A DNA stretch of 64,000 bases from SIG603 sp963589785 (GTDB taxonomy: Bacteria > Bacillota > Clostridia > Oscillospirales > Acutalibacteraceae): contig CAVAMJ010000001.1 in NCBI GenBank assembly GCA_963589785.1, forward strand, positions 219,584 to 283,583, read 5' to 3'. The notes beneath the pieces were generated by a model that worked only from the letters and a program-made list of their open reading frames with translations, had not been told where the DNA came from and ran no database searches. The translations under genes and the position numbers were made by a program. Shown here one piece after another: positions 52,429-61,267 of the stretch; the first letter of the stretch is position 1, and the number at the start of each line of letters is the position of its first letter.

Positions 52429-52613
52429 AGTTTTGTTTTTTCTCCTTTCATTTTTAACCGTCTGCATTTAAGTTTCTTTTCTGTTGTTTTTATTTGTTGT
52501 TTAATCTTTGATTTGATTTTATCACTTCAATAGGGACAATTCAATGACAAAGGTCATATTGAATATAATGTTTTTCTTATCTTTATAATTTTAGTTTAAG
52601 TTTAATAGATTAA

Positions 52614-53342
52614 TCAGAAGTTCTGTGAATATCCTACCATGAACCATGAGTCGCCGTATTTGTACATATCGATTGTGCATGTACCGACATAGTTGTCTGC
52701 GCTGAACATGTAGCAATCCATTGTTGCCGTGAAGCTTGTGTCTGTCATGTTAGAGATTGCCGCGTTGTCAGAATCACGCATTATCGGAGCATAGCCCGCA
52801 TAAGCTCTCTTGATGTATGCCGTGTCTCCGTAATCGTAAAGCGGTTCGCCGTAAAGCTGATCGAGTAAATCTTCACTCATATAGTTAAGAAGATTATCTC
52901 TTGCCTCCCAGTCACTGCTTACGCTTGTTACGTGATAGTAGAAGCTTGAGTCATCTGTCAGCATATCATCGGTGAGTTCATCTTCAGCCACGAGATAATC
53001 AGGTGCTGTTGCTCCGACCTCATCCCAGTTTTCCCATACTCCCTTGTATACCGTGTCGTAGCTGTACTCTACTCCATAGCTGTCGTCATCGAATCCGCTT
53101 AGAACCGGTACATAATAAGAGAGAATGTTTCTTGCCTCATTAGCTGCGGAGTCATCGTACGTTGTCTGATTATCCGTAGATTGACCGCCCCCGTTATTCG
53201 TTTGCTGTACCGCTGTTGCTGTCGTGTTTGTTGTCTTAGGTTTAAAGAGCTTGTTTGTCATTTTTGAGTTTGAACATGCTGTGAGCGATAATGCCATTGC
53301 CGCTACAAGTGCGCCTGCCATGATTTTTTTGATTGATAACAT
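52614..53342 (-). CDS. Lipoprotein paralogue 4, most divergent (242 aa)
   Basis: Lipobox LSLTAC, but the linker is short and Asn/Thr/Gln/Gly rich instead of Pro rich. The domain keeps the family pattern: ARNILSYYVPVLSGFDDDSYGVEY, NYMSEDLLDQLYGEPLYDYGD, ISNMTDTSFTATMDCYMF and the GYSQNF end. Nearest the family promoter side of the array, it may be the older copy. GGAG precedes the ATG. Function unknown. Confidence 0.75.
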   Translation of the reverse strand: MLSIKKIMAGALVAAMALSLTACSNSKMTNKLFKPKTTNTTATAVQQTNNGGGQSTDNQTTYDDSAANEARNILSYYVPVLSGFDDDSYGVEYSYDTVYKGVWENWDEVGATAPDYLVAEDELTDDMLTDDSSFYYHVTSVSSDWEARDNLLNYMSEDLLDQLYGEPLYDYGDTAYIKRAYAGYAPIMRDSDNAAISNMTDTSFTATMDCYMFSADNYVGTCTIDMYKYGDSWFMVGYSQNF

Positions 53343-53463
53343 AATTGTTCTCCTTTCGTTTTGTCATCTGTTGTTTTTGTTTTGATAATTTGTTGTGTTT
53401 TGAGTTATTTTGTTGTTTTCTTGACTTAAGTATATACGGTGAATGAGGACAAAAAAAGGACAA

Positions 53464-53500
53464 AGCAAAGTCGCAGAAATCAGCTTTCTGCGACTTTGCT
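53464..53500 (-). terminator. Terminator of the LacI-oxidoreductase operon
   Basis: Sixteen-bp perfect stem AGCAAAGTCGCAGAAA/TTTCTGCGACTTTGCT with a five-base loop; T-rich TTTGTCC follows on the minus strand. Confidence 0.75.
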
Positions 53501-53537
53501 TAATAAATATAGATGTATAGGTGTTTTTTCAAAACAA

Positions 53538-54614
53538 TCAGTACTCAACCGTTACCCACTCGCCCTTTTCGCTCGATTCAAAGCAAGCAGTGATAACAGA
53601 AAGTGTGTTGTGACCGTCCTGACCCGTGATAAGCGGCTCACGGTTCTCGATTATCGAAGAAACGAATTCATCAATAATTCCCGACTTAGTCTGATTATCG
53701 TTTGTCTGCATTTTAGAAACGGTGTATTTTACGGTTGTGTGGTCTCTCATCTCGAGAACGATATCATCGGCATAGTCTCCGAAAATCTTCATGACGCCCT
53801 TTGTTCCGTAGATAACGGTGGAGTTATCCTCATCGCCGTAATTCGTCCACGAAACATGCATGATACCCGGCACTCCGCTTGCCATCTTAAAGAAGCAAAA
53901 TGCGTTGTCGTCAACTCCGATGAGGTTTCCGTCCGGGCCTCTTTTATCGAGCGTCATAATGGTTGCGTTGACCTTTTCAAATTCAGAGCCTAAAAGAAAA
54001 CGGATAATGTCAATCTTGTGTGCGCCGAGATCGCCCATTGCGCCGAAATTTGCCTTTGTCTTGTCGAAAAACCAAGTCGAATTGTTCGAGGTAATCGACC
54101 AGTTTTCGGGGCCCGAATGCTTGAAGTTAGACTGAATGGAAATTATATCACCGATAGCTCCGCTCTCCAAAACTTCCTTTGCCCTCTTGTGAGTTGGATT
54201 AAGTCTCTGATTGTGTCCGACCATGAGGATTTTTCCGACCTCGTTTGCCTTCTCTATCATTTTCTTTGAGTCAGCTGGGTCAAGTGCTATCGGCTTCTCG
54301 CAAAGAACATGCTTTCCGCTTTCGAGTGCCTTTAGTGTGTATTCCGCATGAGTGAAATTCGGTGAACAAACGGAAACCGCCTCTATCTCAGGGTCTTCAA
54401 GAAGTTCCTCAACGGAATTATAAGCCTTACAGCCGATTGCCATGGCAATTTGGATGCATCTCTGCTGATTGAAATCATACACTCCGATTATTTCTGCGTT
54501 GGGATTTTCATCATATTCGGGAGCGTGACGGGTCTGGGTGATTTTACCGCAGCCGATGATTCCTACCTTTACCTTTTTCTGATTTTTCTTGTTGAAATTA
54601 AAATTTAGTGCCAT
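53538..54614 (-). CDS. Gfo/Idh/MocA-family oxidoreductase
   Basis: 358 residues. VKVGIIGCGKITQTRHAPEYDENP is the Rossmann entry, followed by AVSVCSPNFTHAEYTLKALESGKHVLCEKPIALDPADS (EKP motif), and FGAMGDLGAHKIDIIRFLLGSEF leads into the C-terminal beta-sheet domain. NAD(P)-linked oxidation of a sugar or inositol derivative is expected. Encoded 47 bases after a LacI regulator on the same strand; the pair is autoregulated through three operators. No transporter lies in this operon. Confidence 0.9.
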   Translation of the reverse strand: MALNFNFNKKNQKKVKVGIIGCGKITQTRHAPEYDENPNAEIIGVYDFNQQRCIQIAMAIGCKAYNSVEELLEDPEIEAVSVCSPNFTHAEYTLKALESGKHVLCEKPIALDPADSKKMIEKANEVGKILMVGHNQRLNPTHKRAKEVLESGAIGDIISIQSNFKHSGPENWSITSNNSTWFFDKTKANFGAMGDLGAHKIDIIRFLLGSEFEKVNATIMTLDKRGPDGNLIGVDDNAFCFFKMASGVPGIMHVSWTNYGDEDNSTVIYGTKGVMKIFGDYADDIVLEMRDHTTVKYTVSKMQTNDNQTKSGIIDEFVSSIIENREPLITGQDGHNTLSVITACFESSEKGEWVTVEY

Positions 54615-54661
54615 GTGAAACTCCCCATCTTAATTATTCCGAGTAATTTTATAAACCGAGA

Positions 54662-55642
54662 CTATCTCTCAGTGTAAATCGTGTCTACTTTAACCTTCCT
54701 TGACGGCATATCCGGAGCTTTTATTCTTGAAAGAGCCATGCTGACCGCTTCGATTCCTATTTTCTCGTAGTCGAGGGATACACTCGAGATTTCCGGTGAA
54801 AGAACCTTTGCGATAGTGTCATCATATCCCGCAATCAGAAAATCATCCGGTATTCTGAGATTTTTCGGATAAACATACTGCATAAATCCCGCCGCAATCA
54901 AATCTGACGTGCAGAACACCGCATCAAACTTTATGTCGTTATCCAAAAGATGCTTTGCGGCAGCGTAGCCGTTTGCCGAATCATACACATCGATAAATTC
55001 GATAAGCTTATCGTCTCTCTCTATTCCCGCATCCTTGAGAGCCGCCAAATAGCCCTCAAATCTCTCGCCCTCAACATCGTCATTCGGATAGCATCCGACA
55101 AAGGCAAGCTTTCTTGCGCCTTTTTTAATCATACCGCCCGTAGCCTGTTTTGCACCGTCGAAGTCGTTGATATAGACTCCGTCCGTCTTGGGAATATCTA
55201 TGCAGCGCTCTATCATAACTATCGGAATTTTCACGTTCTGAATTTTCTCGAGATACGCTTTATCAATATCCGGCATAGAAATAATCATGAGCGCGTCAAC
55301 CTTTCGTGAGATGAACTCGTCAATCTCATTTTCCATGCTTCCCGAATAATGCGTGAGTATGAAGCAGTTATATCCCGCCGATTCTATTGCTCTTGTCAGT
55401 CCTCTCTCGATAGAAACGAAAACCTGGTTAGCGTTAAATCGCATAAAAATGCCGATAAGCTTCGATTCGCTCTGCTTTAATGAGCGAGCCATTTTATTCG
55501 GAACATAGCCGAGCTTTTTGATAGCCGCCTGAACTCTCTCTCTTTTCTCCTGACTTACATAGCCGCCGTTCAGAACACGTCCGACCGTGGTCAGTGCGAC
55601 ACCCGCCTCCTTAGCGACATCCGACATAGTTGAGTTAGCCAT
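54662..55642 (-). CDS. LacI-family transcriptional regulator
   Basis: 326 residues. N-terminal helix-turn-helix MSDVAKEAGVALTTVGRVLNGGYVSQEKRERVQAAIKKLGYVPN (normal LacI length and hinge), then a periplasmic-binding-like effector domain with FDAVFCTSDLIAAGFMQYVY and IPDDFLIAGYDD. It should bind the TGGTATCGTTACCA-type palindromes upstream of its own gene. The effector is probably the sugar handled by the downstream dehydrogenase. Confidence 0.92.
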   Translation of the reverse strand: MANSTMSDVAKEAGVALTTVGRVLNGGYVSQEKRERVQAAIKKLGYVPNKMARSLKQSESKLIGIFMRFNANQVFVSIERGLTRAIESAGYNCFILTHYSGSMENEIDEFISRKVDALMIISMPDIDKAYLEKIQNVKIPIVMIERCIDIPKTDGVYINDFDGAKQATGGMIKKGARKLAFVGCYPNDDVEGERFEGYLAALKDAGIERDDKLIEFIDVYDSANGYAAAKHLLDNDIKFDAVFCTSDLIAAGFMQYVYPKNLRIPDDFLIAGYDDTIAKVLSPEISSVSLDYEKIGIEAVSMALSRIKAPDMPSRKVKVDTIYTER

Positions 55643-55704
55643 AATGCATATCCTTTCCGATTAAACAGATCTTTGAAAATCATCTGTAAATTACTGTAAA
55701 GTTT

Positions 55705-55724
55705 ATATGGTATCGTTACCATAT
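55705..55724. promoter_or_regulatory. LacI-type operator 1
   Basis: ATATGGTATCGTTACCATAT, an almost perfect palindrome. It lies just downstream of the proximal -10 box, so bound protein would block transcription. Confidence 0.8.
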
Positions 55725-55729
55725 ACCGC

Positions 55730-55758
55730 ATTTTAGCACACTTGTTTTTCGGTGTCAA
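55730..55758 (-). promoter_or_regulatory. Proximal lacI promoter
   Basis: Minus-strand TTGACA (55753-55758) and TAAAAT (55730-55735) with a 17-base spacer. Confidence 0.75.
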
Positions 55759-55787
55759 TCGTAATATGAATTTATCTTGTTTATTTT

Positions 55788-55803
55788 ATGGTTACGATAC
55801 CAT
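55788..55803. promoter_or_regulatory. LacI-type operator 2
   Basis: ATGGTTACGATACCAT, the same palindrome in opposite orientation, between the two promoters. Confidence 0.75.
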
Positions 55804-55830
55804 ATTCCTCAAAAAATAAATACGAAATTT

Positions 55831-55850
55831 ATGTGGTATCGTTACCATAT
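55831..55850. promoter_or_regulatory. LacI-type operator 3
   Basis: ATGTGGTATCGTTACCATAT, just downstream of the distal -10 box. Confidence 0.8.
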
Positions 55851-55854
55851 CTGT

Positions 55855-55883
55855 ATTATAGTCGTATTTTATATTGTTGTCAA
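55855..55883 (-). promoter_or_regulatory. Distal lacI promoter (consensus)
   Basis: Minus-strand TTGACA (55878-55883), 17-base spacer, TATAAT (55855-55860), the strongest promoter in this region. Confidence 0.8.
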
Positions 55884-55920
55884 TAGTATTAAATAATTAA
55901 TATTTAATACTAGCCGATGC

Positions 55921-55960
55921 AGTCGGGCTTATCTCAAGCAAAAGCAAGATGAGCCCGACT
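55921..55960 (-). terminator. Hairpin at the end of the amino-acid operon
   Basis: AGTCGGGCTTATCT (55921-55934) pairs with AGATGAGCCCGACT (55947-55960) with one mismatch. No T run follows, so it may be a 3' protective structure or a Rho-independent terminator of poor quality. Confidence 0.5.
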
Positions 55961-56036
55961 CTCTCAGCAGTACAACATCAGTTATTCAGTTATATTGTAA
56001 ATAAAATTTAATCTTTGATTTACCGTATGTTTCCGC

Positions 56037-56741
56037 TTATAACTCAACCGAATTATTTTCTTTACACACAAATCCCGTTCTAATTTCACACTGAAATTCA
56101 TGCTTTAATAATTCCGCCAGCTCATCTCTGGCAAGCAAAACATCTTCTTTATCTACATTCATAAAACCGTCTATCGGAAAAACAAGATTTTTTGACTCCG
56201 CTGTAATCTTTCCGTCATTGCTCTGTCGCCAAATCCATCTTCTGGTTTTCACGGTATTACCTGATGCGTATATGAGTTCTCCCTCCGGGACCTGTTCTGT
56301 CGTATCTTCTCCGAGTGGCAGAAAAGTATCATCTTTTGCCGCAAAACGCACCATTAAATCTGACTGGCATTTATCAATATCATGTGCTCCCATTGGAAGC
56401 TGATATTTAACAGAAAGTGCATTGCCTAAGTCTACAACCGCATTAATATGCGGCAAAGCTCCGTTTTTCTGTGCTCTTTTCGCCAATGCCTCTATAGAAC
56501 ACATGAACTTGTTCGGATTCATGCTCATTTTGTAAAAAGCCTGTCTGCACGCATCGATATTTCTGATCTCACGAATATTGGCATCAGCATATTTTTCCGC
56601 AAAAGCCCTCACCTGTTCGTCCAAAAACTCCTGAATATAGGCAGATTCCTTTGAGTTATCCACATTTTTGGCAATAACCAAACCGACACAATAATCAGGC
56701 AGAATTTCAAAAACAGCCGAATCAACAATAAATTTTTTCAT
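56037..56741 (-). CDS. Stand-alone B3/B4-domain protein (PheRS-beta editing-domain fold)
   Basis: 234 residues. The core, with EIRNIDACRQAFYKMSMNPNKFMCSIEALAKRAQKNGALPHINAVVDLGNALSVKYQLPMGAHDIDK and then FLPLGEDTTEQVPEGELIYA, is the B3/4 domain found in the beta subunit of phenylalanyl-tRNA synthetase, where it hydrolyses mis-charged Tyr-tRNA. No tRNA-synthetase catalytic domain is present. GAGGTG lies seven bases before the ATG. Last gene of an amino-acid/hydroxyacid operon, 24 bases after the M20 gene. Function of free B3/4 proteins is not established; tRNA editing or amino-acid sensing is possible. Confidence 0.8.
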   Translation of the reverse strand: MKKFIVDSAVFEILPDYCVGLVIAKNVDNSKESAYIQEFLDEQVRAFAEKYADANIREIRNIDACRQAFYKMSMNPNKFMCSIEALAKRAQKNGALPHINAVVDLGNALSVKYQLPMGAHDIDKCQSDLMVRFAAKDDTFLPLGEDTTEQVPEGELIYASGNTVKTRRWIWRQSNDGKITAESKNLVFPIDGFMNVDKEDVLLARDELAELLKHEFQCEIRTGFVCKENNSVEL

Positions 56742-56765
56742 TTCTTTGCACCTCAGACTTTATTT

Positions 56766-57977
56766 TCATTCATCACTACTGTTACGGGTCATCTCATGAT
56801 ATGTAACCACCAGTGTCTCCAATGCATATACCATCGCATTTTCATCAATTGTGAAATGAGAACTATGCGGAGGATAAAATGTGTTTTCATTCTGAGAATT
56901 TCTGGTTCCTACATTAAAATAAGTTCCCGGCTTAACCTTGGTGTAAAAAGCAAAATCCTCTGCACCCATAATCGGCTTTGCCTCTATCGCATGGATTCCG
57001 TTTTCGTTCAATGCATTTCTGATACGATTAGTGGTTTCTGTATCATTATGTAATGCGGGATAGCCATTTAAAAGCTTGAACTCACATTCACATCCCTTAG
57101 CTTCACATATCTTTTCGGCTAGCAATTTTACTTTTCTGCACAGCTCTTCTGCAACCTCATTGTTATGCGTGCGAATGTTTCCTTCTATCACGGCATTTTC
57201 CGGAATCACATTATAGTATTCGTGTTTTCCTGCCTCAAAGCGTGAAACTATCATTGTAGCCGACTCCAAAGGATCTACGTTCCAGCTGATCATCTGATTA
57301 ATTGCCGATACAACCAATGCTCCCGTACTAATAGGATCAATAGAGCGAAACGGAAATCCGCCATGACCGCCTTTTCCCTTGATATTAATCTCAAAATTTG
57401 AAAAAGACGCTGTTCTCGGTCCGCCTGTCGCTATTACAGTTCCCACTTCTACTGCGGGTTCGCAGTGCCACGCAAACACCTTGTCGACATCATCCAGCAC
57501 GCCGTCTTCTACTATAAATTTTCCTCCGCCGGGGACGCAGTCCTCACCTTGCTGAAATACAAATTTCACCGTTCCACGGATTAAATCCCTGTGATGCGAA
57601 AGAAAATCCGCAAAACACATTAATGTCGCAGTGTGAGCGTCATGTCCGCAAGCATGCATTACGCCCTCATGCGTCGATGCATATTCAAGTCCTGTCTCTT
57701 CTGTAATCGGAAGTGCGTCAATATCCGCACGAAACAATAGAGTAGGGCCTTCCTTTTCGCCCTTCAGAATTCCGACTGTGCTATTTCCGCGAATCCCTTC
57801 TACCACCGGAATACCCAGCTCATTCAAATGTCTGCGCACCCACTGTGCGGTATTCTCTTCATGAAAGGAAAGCTCAGGATTTTGATGAAGATATCTTCGA
57901 TATTCCCTTAGTCGCTCCCCGTATTCATCAGCAATTCTTTCAAGCATGCATGGCTCTAATTTCATTTCTTCGTTCAT
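56766..57977 (-). CDS. M20-family amidohydrolase (N-acyl amino acid type)
   Basis: 403 residues from the ATG at 57977, which follows GGAG and stands two bases after the aminotransferase stop; the longer reading lies inside that gene. Metal and catalytic motifs: HACGHDAHTATLM (Cys110, His112, His115), FQQGED (141-146), HCEP (His171) and GAEDFAFY near the C terminus. This is the IAA-amino-acid/hippurate hydrolase branch (M20D), which cleaves N-acyl amino acids in the cytoplasm. It would release an amino acid for the aminotransferase encoded just upstream. Confidence 0.92.
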   Translation of the reverse strand: MNEEMKLEPCMLERIADEYGERLREYRRYLHQNPELSFHEENTAQWVRRHLNELGIPVVEGIRGNSTVGILKGEKEGPTLLFRADIDALPITEETGLEYASTHEGVMHACGHDAHTATLMCFADFLSHHRDLIRGTVKFVFQQGEDCVPGGGKFIVEDGVLDDVDKVFAWHCEPAVEVGTVIATGGPRTASFSNFEINIKGKGGHGGFPFRSIDPISTGALVVSAINQMISWNVDPLESATMIVSRFEAGKHEYYNVIPENAVIEGNIRTHNNEVAEELCRKVKLLAEKICEAKGCECEFKLLNGYPALHNDTETTNRIRNALNENGIHAIEAKPIMGAEDFAFYTKVKPGTYFNVGTRNSQNENTFYPPHSSHFTIDENAMVYALETLVVTYHEMTRNSSDE

Positions 57978-57979
57978 AA

Positions 57980-59176
57980 TTAAAACTCCATGCCATATTC
58001 TTCTCTTGCGAATTTCTCTAACACAGGAATTGATCTTTTTACTTTTTCTGTATCGATACAATATGCCATTCTAAAATAACCAGGGCATCCGAAATTATCT
58101 GCCGGCACAAGAATTAAATCATATTTCTTTGCCTTGAGGCAGAATGCATTCGCATCTTCTTCCAGTGCCTTAGGGAAGATATAGAATGTTCCGCCGGGCT
58201 TTACAACTTCAAAGCCGATTCTCGTCAATGCATCATATAACAGATTCATATTTGTCTCGTATACGGAAAGGTCGCTTACTTCATCGATTACCTTTGCAAC
58301 TGCCAGCTGTACACTTGATGCCGGGCAATTATGACCTATACCTCTGCTTATCTGTCCGCACATAACCGCAATAATGTCTGCGTCTGTACATCTTGGATTA
58401 ACCGCAACATATCCGATTCTCTCTCCGGGCAAACTCAAGCTCTTTGAGAAAGAATAGCATGATATTGAATTATCGTAGAATTTGCTTACATAAGGAGAAT
58501 CCGCTCCTTCAAATACAATCTCACGATACGGCTCATCGCTGATCAGGAAAATGTCGTGACCATATTCCTTCTGCTTCTCCTCAAGAATTTCTGCGAGCCT
58601 TTCGATTGTCTTTGTGTTATAAGCAATACCTGACGGGTTATTCGGTGTGTTTACTAAAACTGCCATTACCTTCTCATTGAGCATTTCAACAAACGCATCA
58701 AAGTTAATCTGGAAATTCTCGGTATTTGCCGGAACAACCTTCAGCACTGCTCCTGTCTGATTAACATATGGATAGTATTCAGGAAAACACGGTGCAAATG
58801 TAATAACCTCATCTCCCGGCTTCGTCACACAACGAACTGCATGAGCAATAGCTCCCGCAGCACCTGATGCCATGAAGATATGCTTTGTCTCATAATCCAT
58901 TCCAAATCTTCTGTTTAGGCTGTCTGCAACTGCTTTTCTGACCTTTTCAATTCCAAGAGACGGGCTGTAGCCATGAATGTTCATCGGGTTTTCCTCTTTT
59001 AAGAGCTCAATCATAGCTTCTGTGTATCCCTCTGTACAAGGAACGCTCGGATTTCCAAGGCTATAATCAAATACATTCTCATAGCCGATTTCTTTTCCTC
59101 GCTCTGTTGCATACTCGCTGAGCTCTCTGATAATTGATTTTCCCTTTAACATATTCTTGTACTGCTCGTTAATCAT
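57980..59176 (-). CDS. PLP-dependent class I/II aminotransferase
   Basis: 398 residues. PLP lysine Lys245 in SFSKSLSLPGERIGY, Asn180 in NTPNNPSG, Asp214 and Tyr217 in ISDEPYREI, and a substrate-carboxylate Arg toward the C terminus. The arrangement resembles aspartate/aromatic aminotransferases. It would turn an amino acid into a 2-keto acid, which the neighbouring D-2-hydroxyacid dehydrogenase could reduce. AGGAG precedes the ATG. Specificity cannot be read from sequence. Confidence 0.9.
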   Translation of the reverse strand: MINEQYKNMLKGKSIIRELSEYATERGKEIGYENVFDYSLGNPSVPCTEGYTEAMIELLKEENPMNIHGYSPSLGIEKVRKAVADSLNRRFGMDYETKHIFMASGAAGAIAHAVRCVTKPGDEVITFAPCFPEYYPYVNQTGAVLKVVPANTENFQINFDAFVEMLNEKVMAVLVNTPNNPSGIAYNTKTIERLAEILEEKQKEYGHDIFLISDEPYREIVFEGADSPYVSKFYDNSISCYSFSKSLSLPGERIGYVAVNPRCTDADIIAVMCGQISRGIGHNCPASSVQLAVAKVIDEVSDLSVYETNMNLLYDALTRIGFEVVKPGGTFYIFPKALEEDANAFCLKAKKYDLILVPADNFGCPGYFRMAYCIDTEKVKRSIPVLEKFAREEYGMEF

Positions 59177-59221
59177 TGTTTTTTCTCCTATCTTTTTATT
59201 TAAATAATCCTAAAATATTTC

Positions 59222-60214
59222 TTAAAGTCCGTTGACTATATGTTCCGGTCTTTTTCCCTCGGCAACTAAATCCAAGTCGCTCCAGAACATCTCATATCCT
59301 CTTGCAAAGGAAGATGCTGTTATTCCTCCGACATGACAGCTGTAAATAATCTTGCTTTCAACTTCTTCATCTGCCTGAAGCATAACGCTGTCCTTCGTTA
59401 CAGGTTCTCCGATGATTGTATCAAGTCCCGCACCCGCAATGTGTCCCTCAGCGATTGCATCAAGCAAAGCTTTCTCGTCTACAAGCTCGCCTCTTGCTGT
59501 ATTAATGAAATATGCATTTTCTTTCATTTTGTCAAAAAAGGCTTTGTCTGCCATTCCCTCCGTCTTGGGAGTGACAGGAAGATGCAGACTCACAATATCG
59601 CTCACTGAAAGCAAATCATCTAACTCCATATATTTCACGTCGTATGCTTTTTCTACTTCATCCTTTGCTCTAAATACATCGTAGTAAACAACCTCTGAGC
59701 CGAATACCTTTGCGATTTTTGCGGTAGCCTTTGCAATATCTCCAAATCCGACAAATCCAACAGTGCAGTCTCTTAGCTCCTTTAGGTTTCCATTTACCAT
59801 ATAGGACTCTTTTACCTTAATCTGTCTTCCGTCTCTGACTGCTTTATCTCCGCCGCAAACATCTCTTAACAAGCCTAACATCAATAAAATAGCCTGTTCT
59901 GCTACCGCAGTCGCATTCATTCCCTTGCAATTACATACATATACTTGCTTTTTTCTTGCCGCCTCAATATCAATTTTATTAAAGGCAACTCCCTCGGAAT
60001 GAATCATTTTCAAATTCGGCATTTCTTCGATTACTTTAGCGGATACTGCCGAGATTGCGTCCGCCAAAATAAAATCAGCATCTATGCCGGCTTCGAGAAT
60101 TTCTTCGTCACTTGCGCCAGTATTCACATATGAAATTTCGAATTTCTCCAGCCTTTCTTTCTCTTTGGTATAATGCTTTAGTTTGCCTTCTTTTCCGATA
60201 ACTAAAATTTTCAT
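59222..60214 (-). CDS. D-isomer-specific 2-hydroxyacid dehydrogenase
   Basis: 330 residues from the ATG at 60214, eight bases after GGAGG; a TTG two codons earlier is less likely. NAD site VGFVGFGDIAKATAK, then catalytic Arg241 in NTARGELVD, Glu270 in GEPV and His294 in SCHVGG, the standard triad. It reduces 2-keto acids to D-2-hydroxyacids or oxidises them. With the aminotransferase it forms the amino-acid to hydroxyacid branch also used in reductive amino-acid fermentation; that role is inferred. Confidence 0.92.
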   Translation of the reverse strand: MKILVIGKEGKLKHYTKEKERLEKFEISYVNTGASDEEILEAGIDADFILADAISAVSAKVIEEMPNLKMIHSEGVAFNKIDIEAARKKQVYVCNCKGMNATAVAEQAILLMLGLLRDVCGGDKAVRDGRQIKVKESYMVNGNLKELRDCTVGFVGFGDIAKATAKIAKVFGSEVVYYDVFRAKDEVEKAYDVKYMELDDLLSVSDIVSLHLPVTPKTEGMADKAFFDKMKENAYFINTARGELVDEKALLDAIAEGHIAGAGLDTIIGEPVTKDSVMLQADEEVESKIIYSCHVGGITASSFARGYEMFWSDLDLVAEGKRPEHIVNGL

Positions 60215-60274
60215 GTTCAAATCCTCCCGTTATTTTAATTTGCAAATGTTTTTAAATACTGTTTTCGGTCTATA

Positions 60275-61213
60275 TTATAATATTGTCAAAATTACATAAC
60301 ATACAATCGGCAGTGTCAAAAGGCTCGCCACCTGTCCTATCATTACCGCACTCAAGCAATATTCAGGTTCAACGTTATTTTGCTTTGCCATCATTGGCAC
60401 CGTTGTCATACACGGCAATGCTGTCAGAAGTGCCATTGTCATTGATATTGTCTGCTCTATGCCAACTATACGCTGCAGTATCAAGTAAACAATTACCGGA
60501 AGAATCATCATTTTAACTGCTATTCCGACATAGACCTCTTTCTTTTTTATCACATCTCCAAAGTGGCAGAAACACATTGATGCTCCTATGTATATTAATG
60601 ATAGCGGTGAGCTTGCATTACCGACACTTTTTAAAGCATCAAATATAATAGACGGCACCGGAATCTGAACCAGCACGATAAAAATCGCAAGGAAAATTGC
60701 TATCAATGGTGGATTTAACATTTTTTTCAAATCTGACAGAGATGCTCTGGGCTTTTCCTTAGATGTCAGATACATTCCGTAAGTCCACAGTACTATCTGA
60801 TCAACGATAGTAAACAAGGATATATAAACCATTCCCTTATCTGCATATATTGCTGTAATAAGCGGAATTCCGATAAATCCAACATTTCCGAATATGTATA
60901 CCGCCTGATATACCTTGTACTTGCTTTCTTCTATATGCTGAATTTTGGCTAACAGCATTCCTACGCCAATCCACAGCATATATACACCTATTGATATAGG
61001 CAAAACAATAAAGTCTTCAATTAAATCTGACTTGGTAGCACCGCCAATTGTATTTGTAAATATAAAAATCGGCAGTATAACCTTCATAATCAATCTGGAC
61101 AAAATCGGCAGATGCTCTTCCTTTAAAATTCCGCATTTCACACAGATTACACCTATTCCAATCATAATCATGAATTTTGCAATCTGATAAACTATTATTA
61201 GAAACTCACTCAT
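60275..61213 (-). CDS. AEC-family transporter
   Basis: 312 residues with about ten membrane helices. KFMIMIGIGVICVKCGILKEEHLPILSRLIMKVILPIFIFTNTIG is the typical front end of the auxin efflux carrier family, and VGNASSPLSLIYIGASMCF and TALPCMTTVPMMAKQ(N) appear in the second half. Bacterial members carry malate, lactate or other organic acids. In this operon it could export a 2-hydroxyacid or take up a keto acid; this is inference. Confidence 0.88.
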   Translation of the reverse strand: MSEFLIIVYQIAKFMIMIGIGVICVKCGILKEEHLPILSRLIMKVILPIFIFTNTIGGATKSDLIEDFIVLPISIGVYMLWIGVGMLLAKIQHIEESKYKVYQAVYIFGNVGFIGIPLITAIYADKGMVYISLFTIVDQIVLWTYGMYLTSKEKPRASLSDLKKMLNPPLIAIFLAIFIVLVQIPVPSIIFDALKSVGNASSPLSLIYIGASMCFCHFGDVIKKKEVYVGIAVKMMILPVIVYLILQRIVGIEQTISMTMALLTALPCMTTVPMMAKQNNVEPEYCLSAVMIGQVASLLTLPIVCYVILTIL

Positions 61214-61267
61214 CGCTTTTTTCCTTCACATCTGCTTTTTTCTTAATTTTTTAAGTGCAAATCTCAG

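Noticed and set aside
52541..52566. Hairpin between lipoprotein genes 3 and 4
   Set aside because: Imperfect ATTCAATGAC repeat without a T run; not convincing as a terminator.
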